From: UBA9848 sp003454065
GTDB taxonomy: Bacteria; Spirochaetota; Spirochaetia; Sphaerochaetales; Sphaerochaetaceae
DNA: 64,000 bases
Direction of reading: 5' to 3'
Assembly: GCA_946629155.1 (NCBI GenBank)
Contig: CAMOXM010000001.1
Coordinates: 1-64,000 of the forward strand
Positions 33,589-42,630 of this stretch are shown here, piece after piece. The notes under the pieces were generated by a model, which was not told the origin of the DNA, did not search any database, and saw nothing but the letters and a program-made list of their open reading frames with translations. The translations under genes and the position numbers were made by a program. Every line of letters starts with the position of its first letter. Position 1 is the stretch's first letter.

Positions 33589-33697
33589 ACTTTTCTCCTT
33601 TGCATCAGCATAACCGATGCTCGAGTTAATTCAATCATATTATCGAGTAATTTTCAAAAATTGCTGTTTGCGCCTGAATAACAGGCAGCATGAAGGT

Positions 33698-33736
33698 GAA
33701 AAAAAACCTGCTGAAGCAGATTGCTGATTCAGCAGG
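33698..33736 (-). terminator. Terminator after clpX
   Basis: On the minus strand CCTGCTGAA / TTCAGCAGG (12-base loop) is followed by eight T. It ends the tig-clpP-clpX unit. Confidence 0.85.
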
Positions 33737-33767
33737 GCCTATTGGGAACGCCAAATGCGTAAGATGC

Positions 33768-35141
33768 TTATGTTCCTACCGCCTTGTTCGATTCGTCGTC
33801 CAGATAGATCACATCGACATCTCCGGTTTCGACGCTCTTTTTCGTTATTATGCTTTTCTTATGGCCTGGAGACGATGGAAGATCGAACATCGTGCCGAGC
33901 ATGAGGTTTTCGAATATGCTGCGTATGCCTCTGGCTCCGGTCTTTTGGTCGATTGCCTTTTTGGCGATGGCTCTTATGGCGTCGTCTTCGAATTCCAAAT
34001 CGGTATCGTCCATTTTGAGCATTTCGGTGAATTGCTTCACTATGGAATTCTTAGGCTTCGTGATTATTTCGACGATTTGGTCTTCGGTCAGCTCGTTGAG
34101 GCATGCGGTGACGGGAAGCCTTCCGATGAATTCGGGAATCAAGCCGAAATGTATCAGATCGTCAGGCAATATCTGCGAATAGAGCTTCTCGTAGTTTTTG
34201 TCGTCATCATTGATTAGCGTAGCGCCGAATCCCATTCCGGAAGAAGCGACTCGCTGCTCTATTATCTTTTCCAAGCCTACGAAGGCGCCTCCGCAGATGA
34301 AAAGGATGTTAGATGTGTTTATCTTGAGCATTTCCTGATTGGGATGCTTTCTGCCGCCTTGCGGGGGAACGGAGGCTATGGTTCCTTCTATTATTTTCAG
34401 GAGAGCTTGCTGCACGCCTTCGCCAGAAACATCACGAGTTATCGACACGTTCTCGCTTTTTTTTGCGATTTTGTCTATCTCATCGATGAATATGATGCCG
34501 TTTTCGGCTTTTTTGATGTTGCCGTTGGCATTTTGTATCAATTTGAGAAGTATGTTCTCGACATCTTCCCCGACATAGCCGGCCTCGGTGAGAGTGGTGG
34601 CATCGCCTATGGCGAACGGCACGTTGAGTCTTCTCGCCAATGTTTTTGCCAGAAGCGTCTTTCCGCTTCCGGTCGGTCCTATCAGCAGGATGTTTGACTT
34701 GTCTATTTCAACGTTTTCGGCTCTTGCGGTTTTTTCCTTATTGCTATTTTCATCATTGCCGAAGAATGTGGCATCGTCTTCGCGGGCATGGCCGGGGGCT
34801 TTCACTTTCTCCCTTTTGATTCTCTTGTAATGATTATATACGGCGACGGAAAGTATTTTTTTGGCTCTTTCCTGTCCGATGACGTAATCGTCCAGAAACT
34901 CCTTGATTTCCCTTGGCGTCGGAAGAGCGTCCTTGAGGAAGTCGAAATTGGAATTGCCGAATCCGCCGAGATTGGGATCGATGTTCTTTTGCGTTTCTAT
35001 CTTGTCGAGGATGTCGCAGCATTGATGCGCGCAGCTTTTGCAGATGGCCACATCCACTCTAGGGGAATATACCAATTGATTGTCTTCCGTGGCGGCGGCT
35101 CCGCAAAAAGAGCATCGTTTTTCTTTTTTCAATATGGGCAT
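33768..35141 (-). CDS. clpX: ATP-dependent Clp protease ATP-binding subunit ClpX
   Basis: 457 residues. A four-cysteine zinc-binding domain at the N-terminus (RCSFCGAA, ICKSCAHQC) is followed by a AAA+ module: Walker A GPTGSGKT, Walker B GIIFIDEIDKIA and the pore loop GYVGEDVE. The lid includes LIPEFIGRLP and TGARGIRSIFE. It unfolds tagged proteins and feeds them to ClpP. An acidic-rich insertion (about residues 108-140) lies between the zinc domain and the P-loop. Start overlaps the clpP stop by one base. Confidence 0.97.
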   Translation of the reverse strand: MPILKKEKRCSFCGAAATEDNQLVYSPRVDVAICKSCAHQCCDILDKIETQKNIDPNLGGFGNSNFDFLKDALPTPREIKEFLDDYVIGQERAKKILSVAVYNHYKRIKREKVKAPGHAREDDATFFGNDENSNKEKTARAENVEIDKSNILLIGPTGSGKTLLAKTLARRLNVPFAIGDATTLTEAGYVGEDVENILLKLIQNANGNIKKAENGIIFIDEIDKIAKKSENVSITRDVSGEGVQQALLKIIEGTIASVPPQGGRKHPNQEMLKINTSNILFICGGAFVGLEKIIEQRVASSGMGFGATLINDDDKNYEKLYSQILPDDLIHFGLIPEFIGRLPVTACLNELTEDQIVEIITKPKNSIVKQFTEMLKMDDTDLEFEDDAIRAIAKKAIDQKTGARGIRSIFENLMLGTMFDLPSSPGHKKSIITKKSVETGDVDVIYLDDESNKAVGT

Positions 35142-35764
35142 TATCTTTTTTCCTCTTCTTTGTCCGACGATGATTTTTTGTCCTTTCTGACTAATATCTC
35201 ATCGGCAATTTTGTAAAGCACGGCTTCCTCGGCGCTCATGAAATAATCCCTTTGGATATCCTTTTCGATTTGTTCGATCGTCTTATCGCAATCCGAAGCG
35301 AGATATCCGACAAGTATTCTCTTGATGCGTATGAGTTCGTTAGCCTGTATTCTGACATCCGATGCCTGGCCTTCGACTCCGCCGAACGGCTGGTGTATCA
35401 TGACTCGCGAAGAGGGTAGGAGGTATCTTCCTCCTTTTTCTCCTGCCGCCAGGATTACGGCAGCCATCGATGCCGCTTGCCCAACGCAAATCGTCTTCAC
35501 CGGGCTGTTTATGTATTTTATCGTATCGTAAATCGCAAGTCCGGCGGTAACGCTGCCTCCTGCGGAATTTATATACAGGCTGATATCCTTTTTCGGACTT
35601 TCCTGTTCGAGATACAGAAGCTGCGCTATCACTAGGTCTGCGGATTGATCGTTTATCTCGCCATCCATGAAAATGATCCTCTCCTTGAGCAATTTGGAGA
35701 AGATGTCGTAGGTTTTCTCTCCGATTCCCGACCTTTCAACGATGTATGGTATGAAGTTTGACAA
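35141..35764 (-). CDS. clpP: ATP-dependent Clp protease proteolytic subunit ClpP
   Basis: 207 residues, the usual length. Catalytic triad visible: Ser99 in VGQAASMAA, His124 in VMIHQPFGG, Asp173 in QRDYFMSAEEA. It has a lysine/glutamate-rich C-terminal tail (KDKKSSSDKEEEKR). It forms the barrel-shaped serine protease driven by ClpX. Order tig-clpP-clpX is conserved in many bacteria and is kept here. Confidence 0.97.
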   Translation of the reverse strand: MSNFIPYIVERSGIGEKTYDIFSKLLKERIIFMDGEINDQSADLVIAQLLYLEQESPKKDISLYINSAGGSVTAGLAIYDTIKYINSPVKTICVGQAASMAAVILAAGEKGGRYLLPSSRVMIHQPFGGVEGQASDVRIQANELIRIKRILVGYLASDCDKTIEQIEKDIQRDYFMSAEEAVLYKIADEILVRKDKKSSSDKEEEKR

Positions 35765-35776
35765 ATTTTATCTCCT

Positions 35777-37303
35777 TTATTCGGCGTCCGATTCTTCCTT
35801 CTTCTTTCTGGGCTTGCAGACTTTTGCTTGTGCAGGCTTGGTTTCGGAAGCTTTATCAGCGGATTCGTCGGACTTGGTCTCGGCTTCGGCCTTGGTTTCG
35901 GAAGCAATGCTTCCGCCGTCTTCGGCTTTTTTCTTGTCGGCTTTATCCTTGCCTTTGCCCTTTTCCTCTTCCTTGCTGTTCTCAAGGTATTTTCCGGAAA
36001 CATAATCTTCGTAGGTTATTTCCTTGCTGCTTTTCTTGAGATTGTTGTTTTCGAGAAGGAAATCGATTGCCGCCGAGAAATTCATCTGATCTCTGACCGA
36101 CTCCTCGATCCTCTTTTTGGTTTCCTCGTCGGAATCCGCCGGCGTCTGCTTTTCCAGGATGGCTTTGACTTTTTCCTCGTCGGCCTTGATGTTCTCGAGC
36201 TTTTCCACTTCGCCGACCACGAGCCTGTGCTTTATGGATTTCTCGGCATCCTCGCGCCAAGGGTTCGTGAAGCTCTCTTTCGTTTGTCCTATTTGGGTGA
36301 TGAACTTCTCGAAATCCTTGGACGACATGTTGTATTGTCCGGCGGTTCTCCTGAATCCGAGCTCCACTTCATAATCGACCATGGATTTGGGGACGCTGAT
36401 TTGAGTGTCTTCGAGTATTTTGTCGCAAACCGCGACGATTTTCGTTTCCTTCATCCTCTCGTCAAGGTCATCGGAAATCTGCTTCTTGATTCCAGCTTTG
36501 AGGTCCGCAACGGTTTTGTATTCGCTCTTTATATCCTGTGCGAACTCGTCGTTCACTTCCGGGAGCTCCTTCACCTTTATCGATTTCACTTTGACCTTGA
36601 TTCTCACATCCTTGCCGTTGTGGTTTTTGGTGAATTCCTTTTCATCGCCTTCCTTGAGCCCGGCAATATCGTCATCGAATTCATAGATATTCTTCTTTTC
36701 CCCCAAGGTGAACGTGAAGTCGTCTATTTTCTTGTTTTCGTCGGATTCGCCTTCAGGATAGGTCGCTTCATAATCGACTGTCACCAAGTCGTTTGCCGCG
36801 GCGACGGCATCGGCTCCTTTGGACTTGACGATCGAATTCTGCTGCCTGTACCTTTCTATCTCTTTGTTCACCATTTCATCCGAAACCGTTACGTTAGGTA
36901 TTTCCACATTCAAGCCCTTGTATTTCTCAAGCTTGACTTCCGGCGTGATATCGAATCTGATCGTGAAGTTGATGTCCTTGTTCTTCTTGAAGGGGAGGAG
37001 CTTGTCATGATCCACGATTTCCGGAGTGGAGTACGGCAGCGGCCTGAGATCCGCCTCTGTCTTCTCGAATAATTCCGTCATGCTGTTGTTCATCGCTTCG
37101 TAGCAGGCTTCCCTAAGAGTGTCTTCTCCGATTTTCCTCTCCAAGACGTTTAAAGGCGTCTTTCCCTTTCTGAATCCCGGCAATGTGATTTGCTTTTGGT
37201 ATTTCGCCAATGTTTCGTCGTAGATTTTCCTGATGCTTTCCCATTCCGTGCAAATGTTCGCTTCCGCTCTGTTCTCACTGATCTTGACTGCTTTATTGTC
37301 CAT
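35777..37303 (-). CDS. tig: Trigger factor (ribosome-associated chaperone and prolyl isomerase)
   Basis: 508 residues from ATG 37303 (AAGGATGG ahead). The ribosome-binding signature region is GFRKGKTPLNVLERK. An FKBP-type PPIase domain spans about residues 150-245, recognisable by VTVDYEATYP and KEFTKNHNGKDVRIKVKV. The C-terminal helical chaperone arms follow. A low-complexity charged tail of about 70 residues (EEKGKGKDKADKKKAEDG onward), rich in Lys, Glu, Ala and Ser, extends beyond the normal end and is unusual. First gene of tig-clpP-clpX. Confidence 0.95.
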   Translation of the reverse strand: MDNKAVKISENRAEANICTEWESIRKIYDETLAKYQKQITLPGFRKGKTPLNVLERKIGEDTLREACYEAMNNSMTELFEKTEADLRPLPYSTPEIVDHDKLLPFKKNKDINFTIRFDITPEVKLEKYKGLNVEIPNVTVSDEMVNKEIERYRQQNSIVKSKGADAVAAANDLVTVDYEATYPEGESDENKKIDDFTFTLGEKKNIYEFDDDIAGLKEGDEKEFTKNHNGKDVRIKVKVKSIKVKELPEVNDEFAQDIKSEYKTVADLKAGIKKQISDDLDERMKETKIVAVCDKILEDTQISVPKSMVDYEVELGFRRTAGQYNMSSKDFEKFITQIGQTKESFTNPWREDAEKSIKHRLVVGEVEKLENIKADEEKVKAILEKQTPADSDEETKKRIEESVRDQMNFSAAIDFLLENNNLKKSSKEITYEDYVSGKYLENSKEEEKGKGKDKADKKKAEDGGSIASETKAEAETKSDESADKASETKPAQAKVCKPRKKKEESDAE

Positions 37304-37317
37304 AATCCATCCTTGTT

Positions 37318-37398
37318 GGGCGCTTTTACGATGCAATGCATGCCGCCGAATCGAATTTCGCAATCGTTCGCACTCTGAGGCCTTTTGGAAGTGTCCCC
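37318..37398 (+). repeat. Degenerate short inverted-repeat element
   Basis: Ends GGGCGCTTTT and GGCCTTTTGGAAGTGTCCC with the recognisable inner CACTCTGAGG. About 81 bp, in the leader side of tig. Confidence 0.5.
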
Positions 37399-37576
37399 TA
37401 GAAACGCCCGCAATCGTCATATTATAAGACATCTCCGCTATTTATTCAAAAACAACGACAAAATAACGGCAAGGGAATTGCAAGCAAACGGCTTTGCGAA
37501 GGGTTTTCGGTTTTTCGAGACGCCATTTTTGAAAAACAATGGGAATATAGCTAAAATACAAGCGAAAGAGGGTCGT

Positions 37577-38311
37577 ATGAAAAAATTAGCGTGCGTATGC
37601 GTTCTGTTTTCGGTTTTTGCCGGTTTTGCTTTTTCCCAGGACATTTCCCCGTCAACCGATGCGGGGGCATCTCCATCGTCCGCTTCCGTATCTTTGGATA
37701 AATATTCGCTTCTTTCCGAATATTCCGCAAGTGACTCCGCGGGAGGCGGGATCATTGCCCGGCAAATCAAGAGAGATAGGGTTCAAGTAGGTTTGTCGTT
37801 GGGCGCTTTGCTGCTTTTCGATGAGAATGACGATTTGAGTCCGGGAAGCAAGAGCAGGTATTATGCAGGTGTCAATGCAACCGGAAAATTGAATGGGTTC
37901 AGCGGCATGTTGGGCGTGAATGTCACGTTCGACGGGCATTATATGCCGGTGATTGCAGGCGTAGGGTATGACTTTGAAATACAGACAGGCCTTGAAGATA
38001 CCAGACCGACCTATTATATGCGCGATCCGGAAGTCATATCAACATTGAGCGCATCTTATTCCAATCTTGAGACATTGAATCTGACGGTAGGGCTTTCTTC
38101 GACGAATGCGATTCCATTGAGCCCGTCGTATTCCTTCACCACTTCGCTGATGGCTGATTTGGGCTGTTCCGTTTCGTTGCCGACAGCCTCATACTTGTCG
38201 TTTGACGCTCGCGTGTCGTTGGGGTGGGCGCATGTGTTCGACAATCTGATAGACGTTCGCGACTATTTTGCGCTGAATGCCATGATAGGCGTCAGCATCG
38301 ATGTCACTTAG
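37577..38311 (+). CDS. Exported protein, probable outer-membrane beta-barrel
   Basis: 244 residues from ATG 37577, with AAAGAGGG ahead. Cleavable signal peptide MKKLACVCVLFSVFAGFAFS. The mature part has alternating short strands with aromatic and small residues: VQVGLSLGALLLFDENDD, YYAGVNATGKL, GMLGVNVTFDGHYMPVIAGV, TLNLTVGLSS, and a final strand NAMIGVSIDVT. This pattern fits a small beta-barrel porin-like protein, but no family was recognised. Single gene, divergent from tig. Confidence 0.65.
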   Translation: MKKLACVCVLFSVFAGFAFSQDISPSTDAGASPSSASVSLDKYSLLSEYSASDSAGGGIIARQIKRDRVQVGLSLGALLLFDENDDLSPGSKSRYYAGVNATGKLNGFSGMLGVNVTFDGHYMPVIAGVGYDFEIQTGLEDTRPTYYMRDPEVISTLSASYSNLETLNLTVGLSSTNAIPLSPSYSFTTSLMADLGCSVSLPTASYLSFDARVSLGWAHVFDNLIDVRDYFALNAMIGVSIDVT

Positions 38312-38341
38312 AATCACTCAGATCCGAATCTGATATATTGG

Positions 38342-38503
38342 GTGCGCTTCTAAAAACCTTAGAGTCCGAATCTGCCAGATGCCTTTCCGGCTGAAAATCC
38401 TGCGGATAGCCTCGAAATACGGCAGTATTCCTGCGTTTCCAGCTACTTTTTCGTCTTGAAAATCCGCAGGCTTTCTCGAACAGCAGGTTTTTAGAAGCGC
38501 CCT
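38342..38503 (+). repeat. Long-form inverted-repeat element (162 bp)
   Basis: Ends GTGCGCTTCTAAAAACCT and AGGTTTTTAGAAGCGCCC; the centre includes an imperfect palindrome around GAAATACGGCAGTATTCC. It lies just after the outer-membrane protein gene and before the promoter of the DUF1846 gene. Confidence 0.82.
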
Positions 38504-38538
38504 TTAGCCGATTGGATTGTCAGACGGTGACAGCGCCC

Positions 38539-38566
38539 TTGAAAAAAAAAATTCAAGTGGTATAAT
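38539..38566 (+). promoter_or_regulatory. Sigma70-type promoter of the DUF1846-proA-proC unit
   Basis: TTGAAA at 38539-38544, 16-base spacer with a nine-A tract, TATAAT at 38561-38566; start codon 26 bases later. Confidence 0.7.
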
Positions 38567-38591
38567 ACCCCGTCTTTGAAAGGGGTGAGAC

Positions 38592-40100
38592 ATGTTTAGG
38601 AAGGGATTCGACAACGAAAAGTATTTTAAGGAACAGACCAAATACATTCTGGAGCGCGCCAGCAAATATGATAAGATCTATATCGAATGCGGCGGCAAGC
38701 TTCTGCACGACATGCATGCTTTTCGCGTGCTTCCCGGATACGATCCAGATGTCAAGATGAAGGTGTTTTCATGCCTTGCGGAAAAGATAGAGATAATAAT
38801 CTGCATTCATTCCAAAGACATAGAGAAAAAAAAGGTGAGGGCTGATTTCAATCGCACTTATGACGAGGATGTCCTCAAGATGATAGAGGACTTCAGAAGA
38901 TACGGCATGGCGTCCAGCAAGGTGGTCATAACCAGATTCAAAGAATCTGAGGCGGTTGACAATTTCCGGAACATGCTCGAAAGGCGCGGCGTCAAGGTCT
39001 ATTTGCATAAGGCTACGTCAGGCTATCCTGCGGATGTGGCTATGGTTGTCAGCGACAGAGGGTTCGGACAGAACGAGTATATCGAGACATCCAAGCCGAT
39101 CGTGATAGTGACGGCGCCGGGGCCGGGGAGCGGCAAGCTAGGAACATGCCTCAGCCAGGTCTACCATGAGTTCAGGAAGGGCATAAAGTGCTCATATTCC
39201 AAATTCGAAACATTTCCGATATGGAATCTGCCGATAGACCATCCGGTGAACATCGCATACGAAGCCGCAACTGCTGATTTGGGCGACTTCAACAGGATAG
39301 ATCATTACGAGCTCGAATCGAACGGGAAAGTCTGCACAAACTACAATAGGGATTTGGATGTATTCCCGATCGTGAAAAGCATCTTGCAGCATGCGACGAA
39401 CGGTCATGTCATCTATGATTCGCCTACGCAAATGGGCGTGAACAGATGCGGCTTCGGCATAGTGGATGACGAAACCGTGCGTGAAGCGGCGAAACAGGAG
39501 ATAATAAGGAGATACCTTACGGCCAAGGTGGACTATCTCAATTCCAAATGCACTGCCGAAACCGTAGAGCGCTGCCGCCAGCTTATGGCGAAGGCGGGAA
39601 CATCAGTAGCGGACAGGAAGGTGGTCGATGAATGCCGCAAGACGCTTGAGGCTCAAATCGTCAGGAAAAAAGGCAAGGACGGAATAACATGCACGGCTTG
39701 CGTCGAAGTGGAGGATGGCGTTTTCGTCAGCGGAACGAACAGCTTCAGAATGCATGCCGCTACGGCGATGGTATTCAAGGCGCTGAAGCATTTCGCGAAA
39801 ATAGCCGATGACATAGATCTCATATCAAAGGACATCATAGATTCGGTTCTGTTCATGAAGCATGATATTTTGAAGGAAGAGGGGACTTCGCTTAATGTTG
39901 ACGAGGGACTGATTTGCCTTGCTCTTTCGGCAGCGAGAAACGAATGCGCAAAGAAAGCTTTGGTTCATTTGAACGATTTGGCGGGTCTCGAAGTCCATAT
40001 TTCGCATTTGCCATCTAACGCAGACGGCAAAAGCCTCAAGAAGCTTAAGATGAATTGGACTTGCGAGCCGATATTCCCATCCAGGAACATATTGTCCTGA
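38592..40100 (+). CDS. DUF1846 family protein
   Basis: 502 residues, standard length; AAGGGGTGAG precedes the ATG. Recognisable family blocks are KYDKIYIECGGKLLHDMHAF, RVLPGYDPDVKMK, IIICIHSKDIEKKKVRADFN and TAPGPGSGKLGTCLSQ (a glycine-rich nucleotide-binding-like loop). Structural work on the family suggests a Rossmann-like fold, but the reaction is not established. It sits 12 bases ahead of proA, so it is likely cotranscribed with proline genes. Confidence 0.93.
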   Translation: MFRKGFDNEKYFKEQTKYILERASKYDKIYIECGGKLLHDMHAFRVLPGYDPDVKMKVFSCLAEKIEIIICIHSKDIEKKKVRADFNRTYDEDVLKMIEDFRRYGMASSKVVITRFKESEAVDNFRNMLERRGVKVYLHKATSGYPADVAMVVSDRGFGQNEYIETSKPIVIVTAPGPGSGKLGTCLSQVYHEFRKGIKCSYSKFETFPIWNLPIDHPVNIAYEAATADLGDFNRIDHYELESNGKVCTNYNRDLDVFPIVKSILQHATNGHVIYDSPTQMGVNRCGFGIVDDETVREAAKQEIIRRYLTAKVDYLNSKCTAETVERCRQLMAKAGTSVADRKVVDECRKTLEAQIVRKKGKDGITCTACVEVEDGVFVSGTNSFRMHAATAMVFKALKHFAKIADDIDLISKDIIDSVLFMKHDILKEEGTSLNVDEGLICLALSAARNECAKKALVHLNDLAGLEVHISHLPSNADGKSLKKLKMNWTCEPIFPSRNILS

Positions 40101-40112
40101 TAGGTAGGAAAC

Positions 40113-41351
40113 ATGGATTTGGATGTTGTTTTGAGAAAGTCGAGAAAAGCGTCTGCGGCCCTATCGATGCTTGATGCGGAAAAGAGAAATCGAATGCTCG
40201 CCAATATTAGCAAAGCGTTGCTGGAGAATTCGGATTTCATCATCGCAGAGAATCGCAAGGATGTCGAGGAAGCGAGAAAGGGCGGAATGAGGGAAAGCAT
40301 GATCGATCGCCTGATGCTTGATGAGAATCGCTTGAAGGGCATAGCAATCGGAGTGGATGATGTGGCGAAGCTCGATGAGGTTGTCGATAGGGAGCTTGAG
40401 CGCATAAGGCGCCCTAATGGGTTGGAGATAGTCAAAAGAAGCGTTCCGTTCGGCGTGGTCGCCATGATCTTCGAATCCCGACCGAATGTGTGCGTCGATA
40501 TGGCCAGCCTGTGCATCAAGACCGCCAACGCATGCGTTTTGAAAGGCGGCAAAGAGGCTTTGAACTCGAACAGGGCTCTTGCAAACGTCATGCGCGAGGC
40601 TATTGGCGGAATAGTCGATGAGAATGTCGTAACTCTTATCGAGAATAATTCCCGCGAAATCACCGATTCTCTCATGAAAAAGAAAGGCATGGTGGATTTG
40701 CTTGTTCCTCGCGGCGGAAAGGGACTTATAAATTTCGTCAAGGAAAACGCCAAGGTGCCTTTTATAGAAACAGGTGCGGGGAATTGCCATTTGTATGTTC
40801 ACGAAAAAGCCGATTTGGATATGGCTTTGAAAATTGCCGTGAACGCCAAATGCTCGCGGCCATCCGTTTGCAATGCCATTGAAAACATTGTCATCGATGA
40901 ATCCGCAGCGAAAAAGTTCTTGCCGATGCTTGCAAGCGAGTTCGGCAGGTTGTCGGTCGAGATAAGAGGCGATGGCGAATCATGCGGGCTTATCGGTTGC
41001 AAAAGAGCATCCGATGAGGATTTTTTCACGGAATACGATGATCGGATCGTTGCCGTGAAAATCGTTTCCGGTCTTGACGAGGCGATTGATTTCATAAATG
41101 CCCATTCCACTAGCCACAGCGAAACGATTGTTACTGATGACGTTGTCGCAAGGGATGAGTTCATGCGCAGAATAGACAGCGCATGCGTATATCATAACGC
41201 TTCTACGAGGTTTTCGGATGGAGGAGAATTCGGTTTTGGCGCGGAGCTTGGGATTTCAACGCAGAAAATGCATGCGAGAGGTCCGATGGGCATTCGCGAG
41301 ATGACCAGCTACAAATATTTCGTATATGGCGAAGGTCAGGTCAGGGAGTGA
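40113..41351 (+). CDS. proA: Glutamate-5-semialdehyde dehydrogenase (gamma-glutamyl phosphate reductase)
   Basis: 412 residues of the aldehyde dehydrogenase superfamily. Conserved VPFGVVAMIFESRPNV and GAGNCHLYVHEKADL are visible. The catalytic Cys lies in AKCSRPSVCNAIE, and HARGPMGIREMTSYKY closes the protein. It reduces gamma-glutamyl phosphate to the semialdehyde in proline synthesis. proC follows after 6 bases; proB is 3.4 kb downstream. Confidence 0.96.
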   Translation: MDLDVVLRKSRKASAALSMLDAEKRNRMLANISKALLENSDFIIAENRKDVEEARKGGMRESMIDRLMLDENRLKGIAIGVDDVAKLDEVVDRELERIRRPNGLEIVKRSVPFGVVAMIFESRPNVCVDMASLCIKTANACVLKGGKEALNSNRALANVMREAIGGIVDENVVTLIENNSREITDSLMKKKGMVDLLVPRGGKGLINFVKENAKVPFIETGAGNCHLYVHEKADLDMALKIAVNAKCSRPSVCNAIENIVIDESAAKKFLPMLASEFGRLSVEIRGDGESCGLIGCKRASDEDFFTEYDDRIVAVKIVSGLDEAIDFINAHSTSHSETIVTDDVVARDEFMRRIDSACVYHNASTRFSDGGEFGFGAELGISTQKMHARGPMGIREMTSYKYFVYGEGQVRE

Positions 41352-41357
41352 CAGGCG

Positions 41358-42173
41358 ATGACGGGCAAGATTGATAGGAAGGTTTTGGGGATTCTCGGTG
41401 TCGGAAAGATGGGCGGAGCCATTCTCGACGGAGTGCTTGCATCGGAGGTTTTCCCGAAATCCGATATTCTGATTTGCGATCACAAGGAAAGCACCATGAG
41501 GAAATACTCGGCGCTCGGCGTTGGAATCGCGCAAAGCGAAAAGGAGCTCTTGAACAACTCGGACATATTCATGCTTGCGATCAAGCCTCAGGGTTTTTCG
41601 GCGATAGAAGGGTTGCTCGGAACGCATTGCGAAGGCAAGGCAGTCGTGTCGCTGGCGCCAGGCAAGAAGGTGTCGTTTCTCGAATCGCTTTTCAAGGGCG
41701 CGCTCGTGGTTCGCGCAATGCCGAATACGCCTGCGCTTGTCCGTCACGCCGCCACGACTCTTTTCGCAAATGGGAAAGGGGATGTCGGATTGCTTGAGCA
41801 TGTCAAGCGGATCTTCTCGTCGATCGGAACGTTTGAGTTTCTAGAAAAAGAGGAGATGATGGATATTGCCATACCTGTGAACGGGAGCATGCCGGCCTAT
41901 CTTTTCTCTTTCATTCGGGAATTTGTGGAAAAAGCCGTGCAAGAGGGCATTGGCAGACAAACCGCAACGAGTCTGTGCGTCAATTCGATAATCGGTTCGT
42001 GCAAGCTTCTGCAATCATCCGACGATGATCTGGATACGCTGATAAGCAATGTGTGCTCTAAGGGCGGAACCACCATAGCAGGGCTCGACGGCATGTACGG
42101 GAACGGATTCAAGGAGTCTATCGGCGCCTGCTATGATGCCTGCGTTGCAAGGTCGATCGAACTTGCCAAGTGA
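41358..42173 (+). CDS. proC: Pyrroline-5-carboxylate reductase
   Basis: 271 residues. N-terminal Rossmann loop GVGKMGGAI and the family blocks AIKPQGF, VVSLAPGKK and VVRAMPNTPALV are present. The C-terminal signature is VCSKGGTTIAGLDGM. It makes proline from pyrroline-5-carboxylate using NAD(P)H. Confidence 0.96.
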   Translation: MTGKIDRKVLGILGVGKMGGAILDGVLASEVFPKSDILICDHKESTMRKYSALGVGIAQSEKELLNNSDIFMLAIKPQGFSAIEGLLGTHCEGKAVVSLAPGKKVSFLESLFKGALVVRAMPNTPALVRHAATTLFANGKGDVGLLEHVKRIFSSIGTFEFLEKEEMMDIAIPVNGSMPAYLFSFIREFVEKAVQEGIGRQTATSLCVNSIIGSCKLLQSSDDDLDTLISNVCSKGGTTIAGLDGMYGNGFKESIGACYDACVARSIELAK

Positions 42174-42236
42174 TCGGCGCGATGATTGCGTTCGCTTTTG
42201 TCGTTTGATTATTAGCGGACTCGGATTTATAATATT

Positions 42237-42400
42237 AGAGCGCTTCTAAAAACCTCAGAGTCCGAATCTGCCAGACGCCTTTCCGGCTGAAAATCCTGCG
42301 GAAAGCCTCGAAATACGACAAGTGTTCCTACTTTTTCCGCCGATTTTTCATCTCGAAAAACCACAGGAATCTTCAAACAGCAGGTTTTTAGAAGCGTCCA
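42237..42400 (+). repeat. Long-form inverted-repeat element (164 bp)
   Basis: Ends GAGCGCTTCTAAAAACCT and AGGTTTTTAGAAGCGTCC. It closely matches the 38342-38503 copy in its left half but diverges in the centre. Confidence 0.82.
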
Positions 42401-42428
42401 TAACGATAACGCGGAGCGTTAATTAATG

Positions 42429-42605
42429 GAGATTTTTTCAAAACTCCTTCCTTCACGCTGCTCGCTCTTCCGGTGCAAGCCGCAAGTCCTGCGGATTCCC
42501 CTTTCGAAACGGGCATATACGCAAAGTATTAGCCCGTTTCGGAGAGGAACGCCTTGCGCCGGAATAGGCTTCGCAACGTCTTGAAATTAGTTTTGAAAAA
42601 ACCTC
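42429..42605. repeat. 177-bp fold-back element with 4-bp target duplication
   Basis: The two halves are imperfect inverted repeats: outer ends GAGATTTTTTCAAAACT and AGTTTTGAAAAAACCTC, inner ends TTTCGAAACGGGC and GCCCGTTTCGGAG around a short AT-rich loop. AATG flanks both sides (42425-42428, 42606-42609). It is unrelated to the 98-bp family and has no coding capacity. Confidence 0.7.
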
Positions 42606-42630
42606 AATGACAAACGACAGGTGGTGTGGA

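Larger units (their letters stand above)
42174..42630. other. Intergenic region made of two repeat elements
   Basis: Nearly all of it is accounted for by a long-form inverted-repeat element and the 177-bp fold-back element described separately. No gene is present apart from a short in-frame upstream ATG at 42607 that overlaps the fold-back target duplication. Confidence 0.6.

Noticed and set aside
35828..37072. A 414-codon plus-strand frame opposite the trigger factor gene
   Set aside because: Low-complexity hydrophobic translation with no start signal; trigger factor and its PPIase domain are clear on the other strand.
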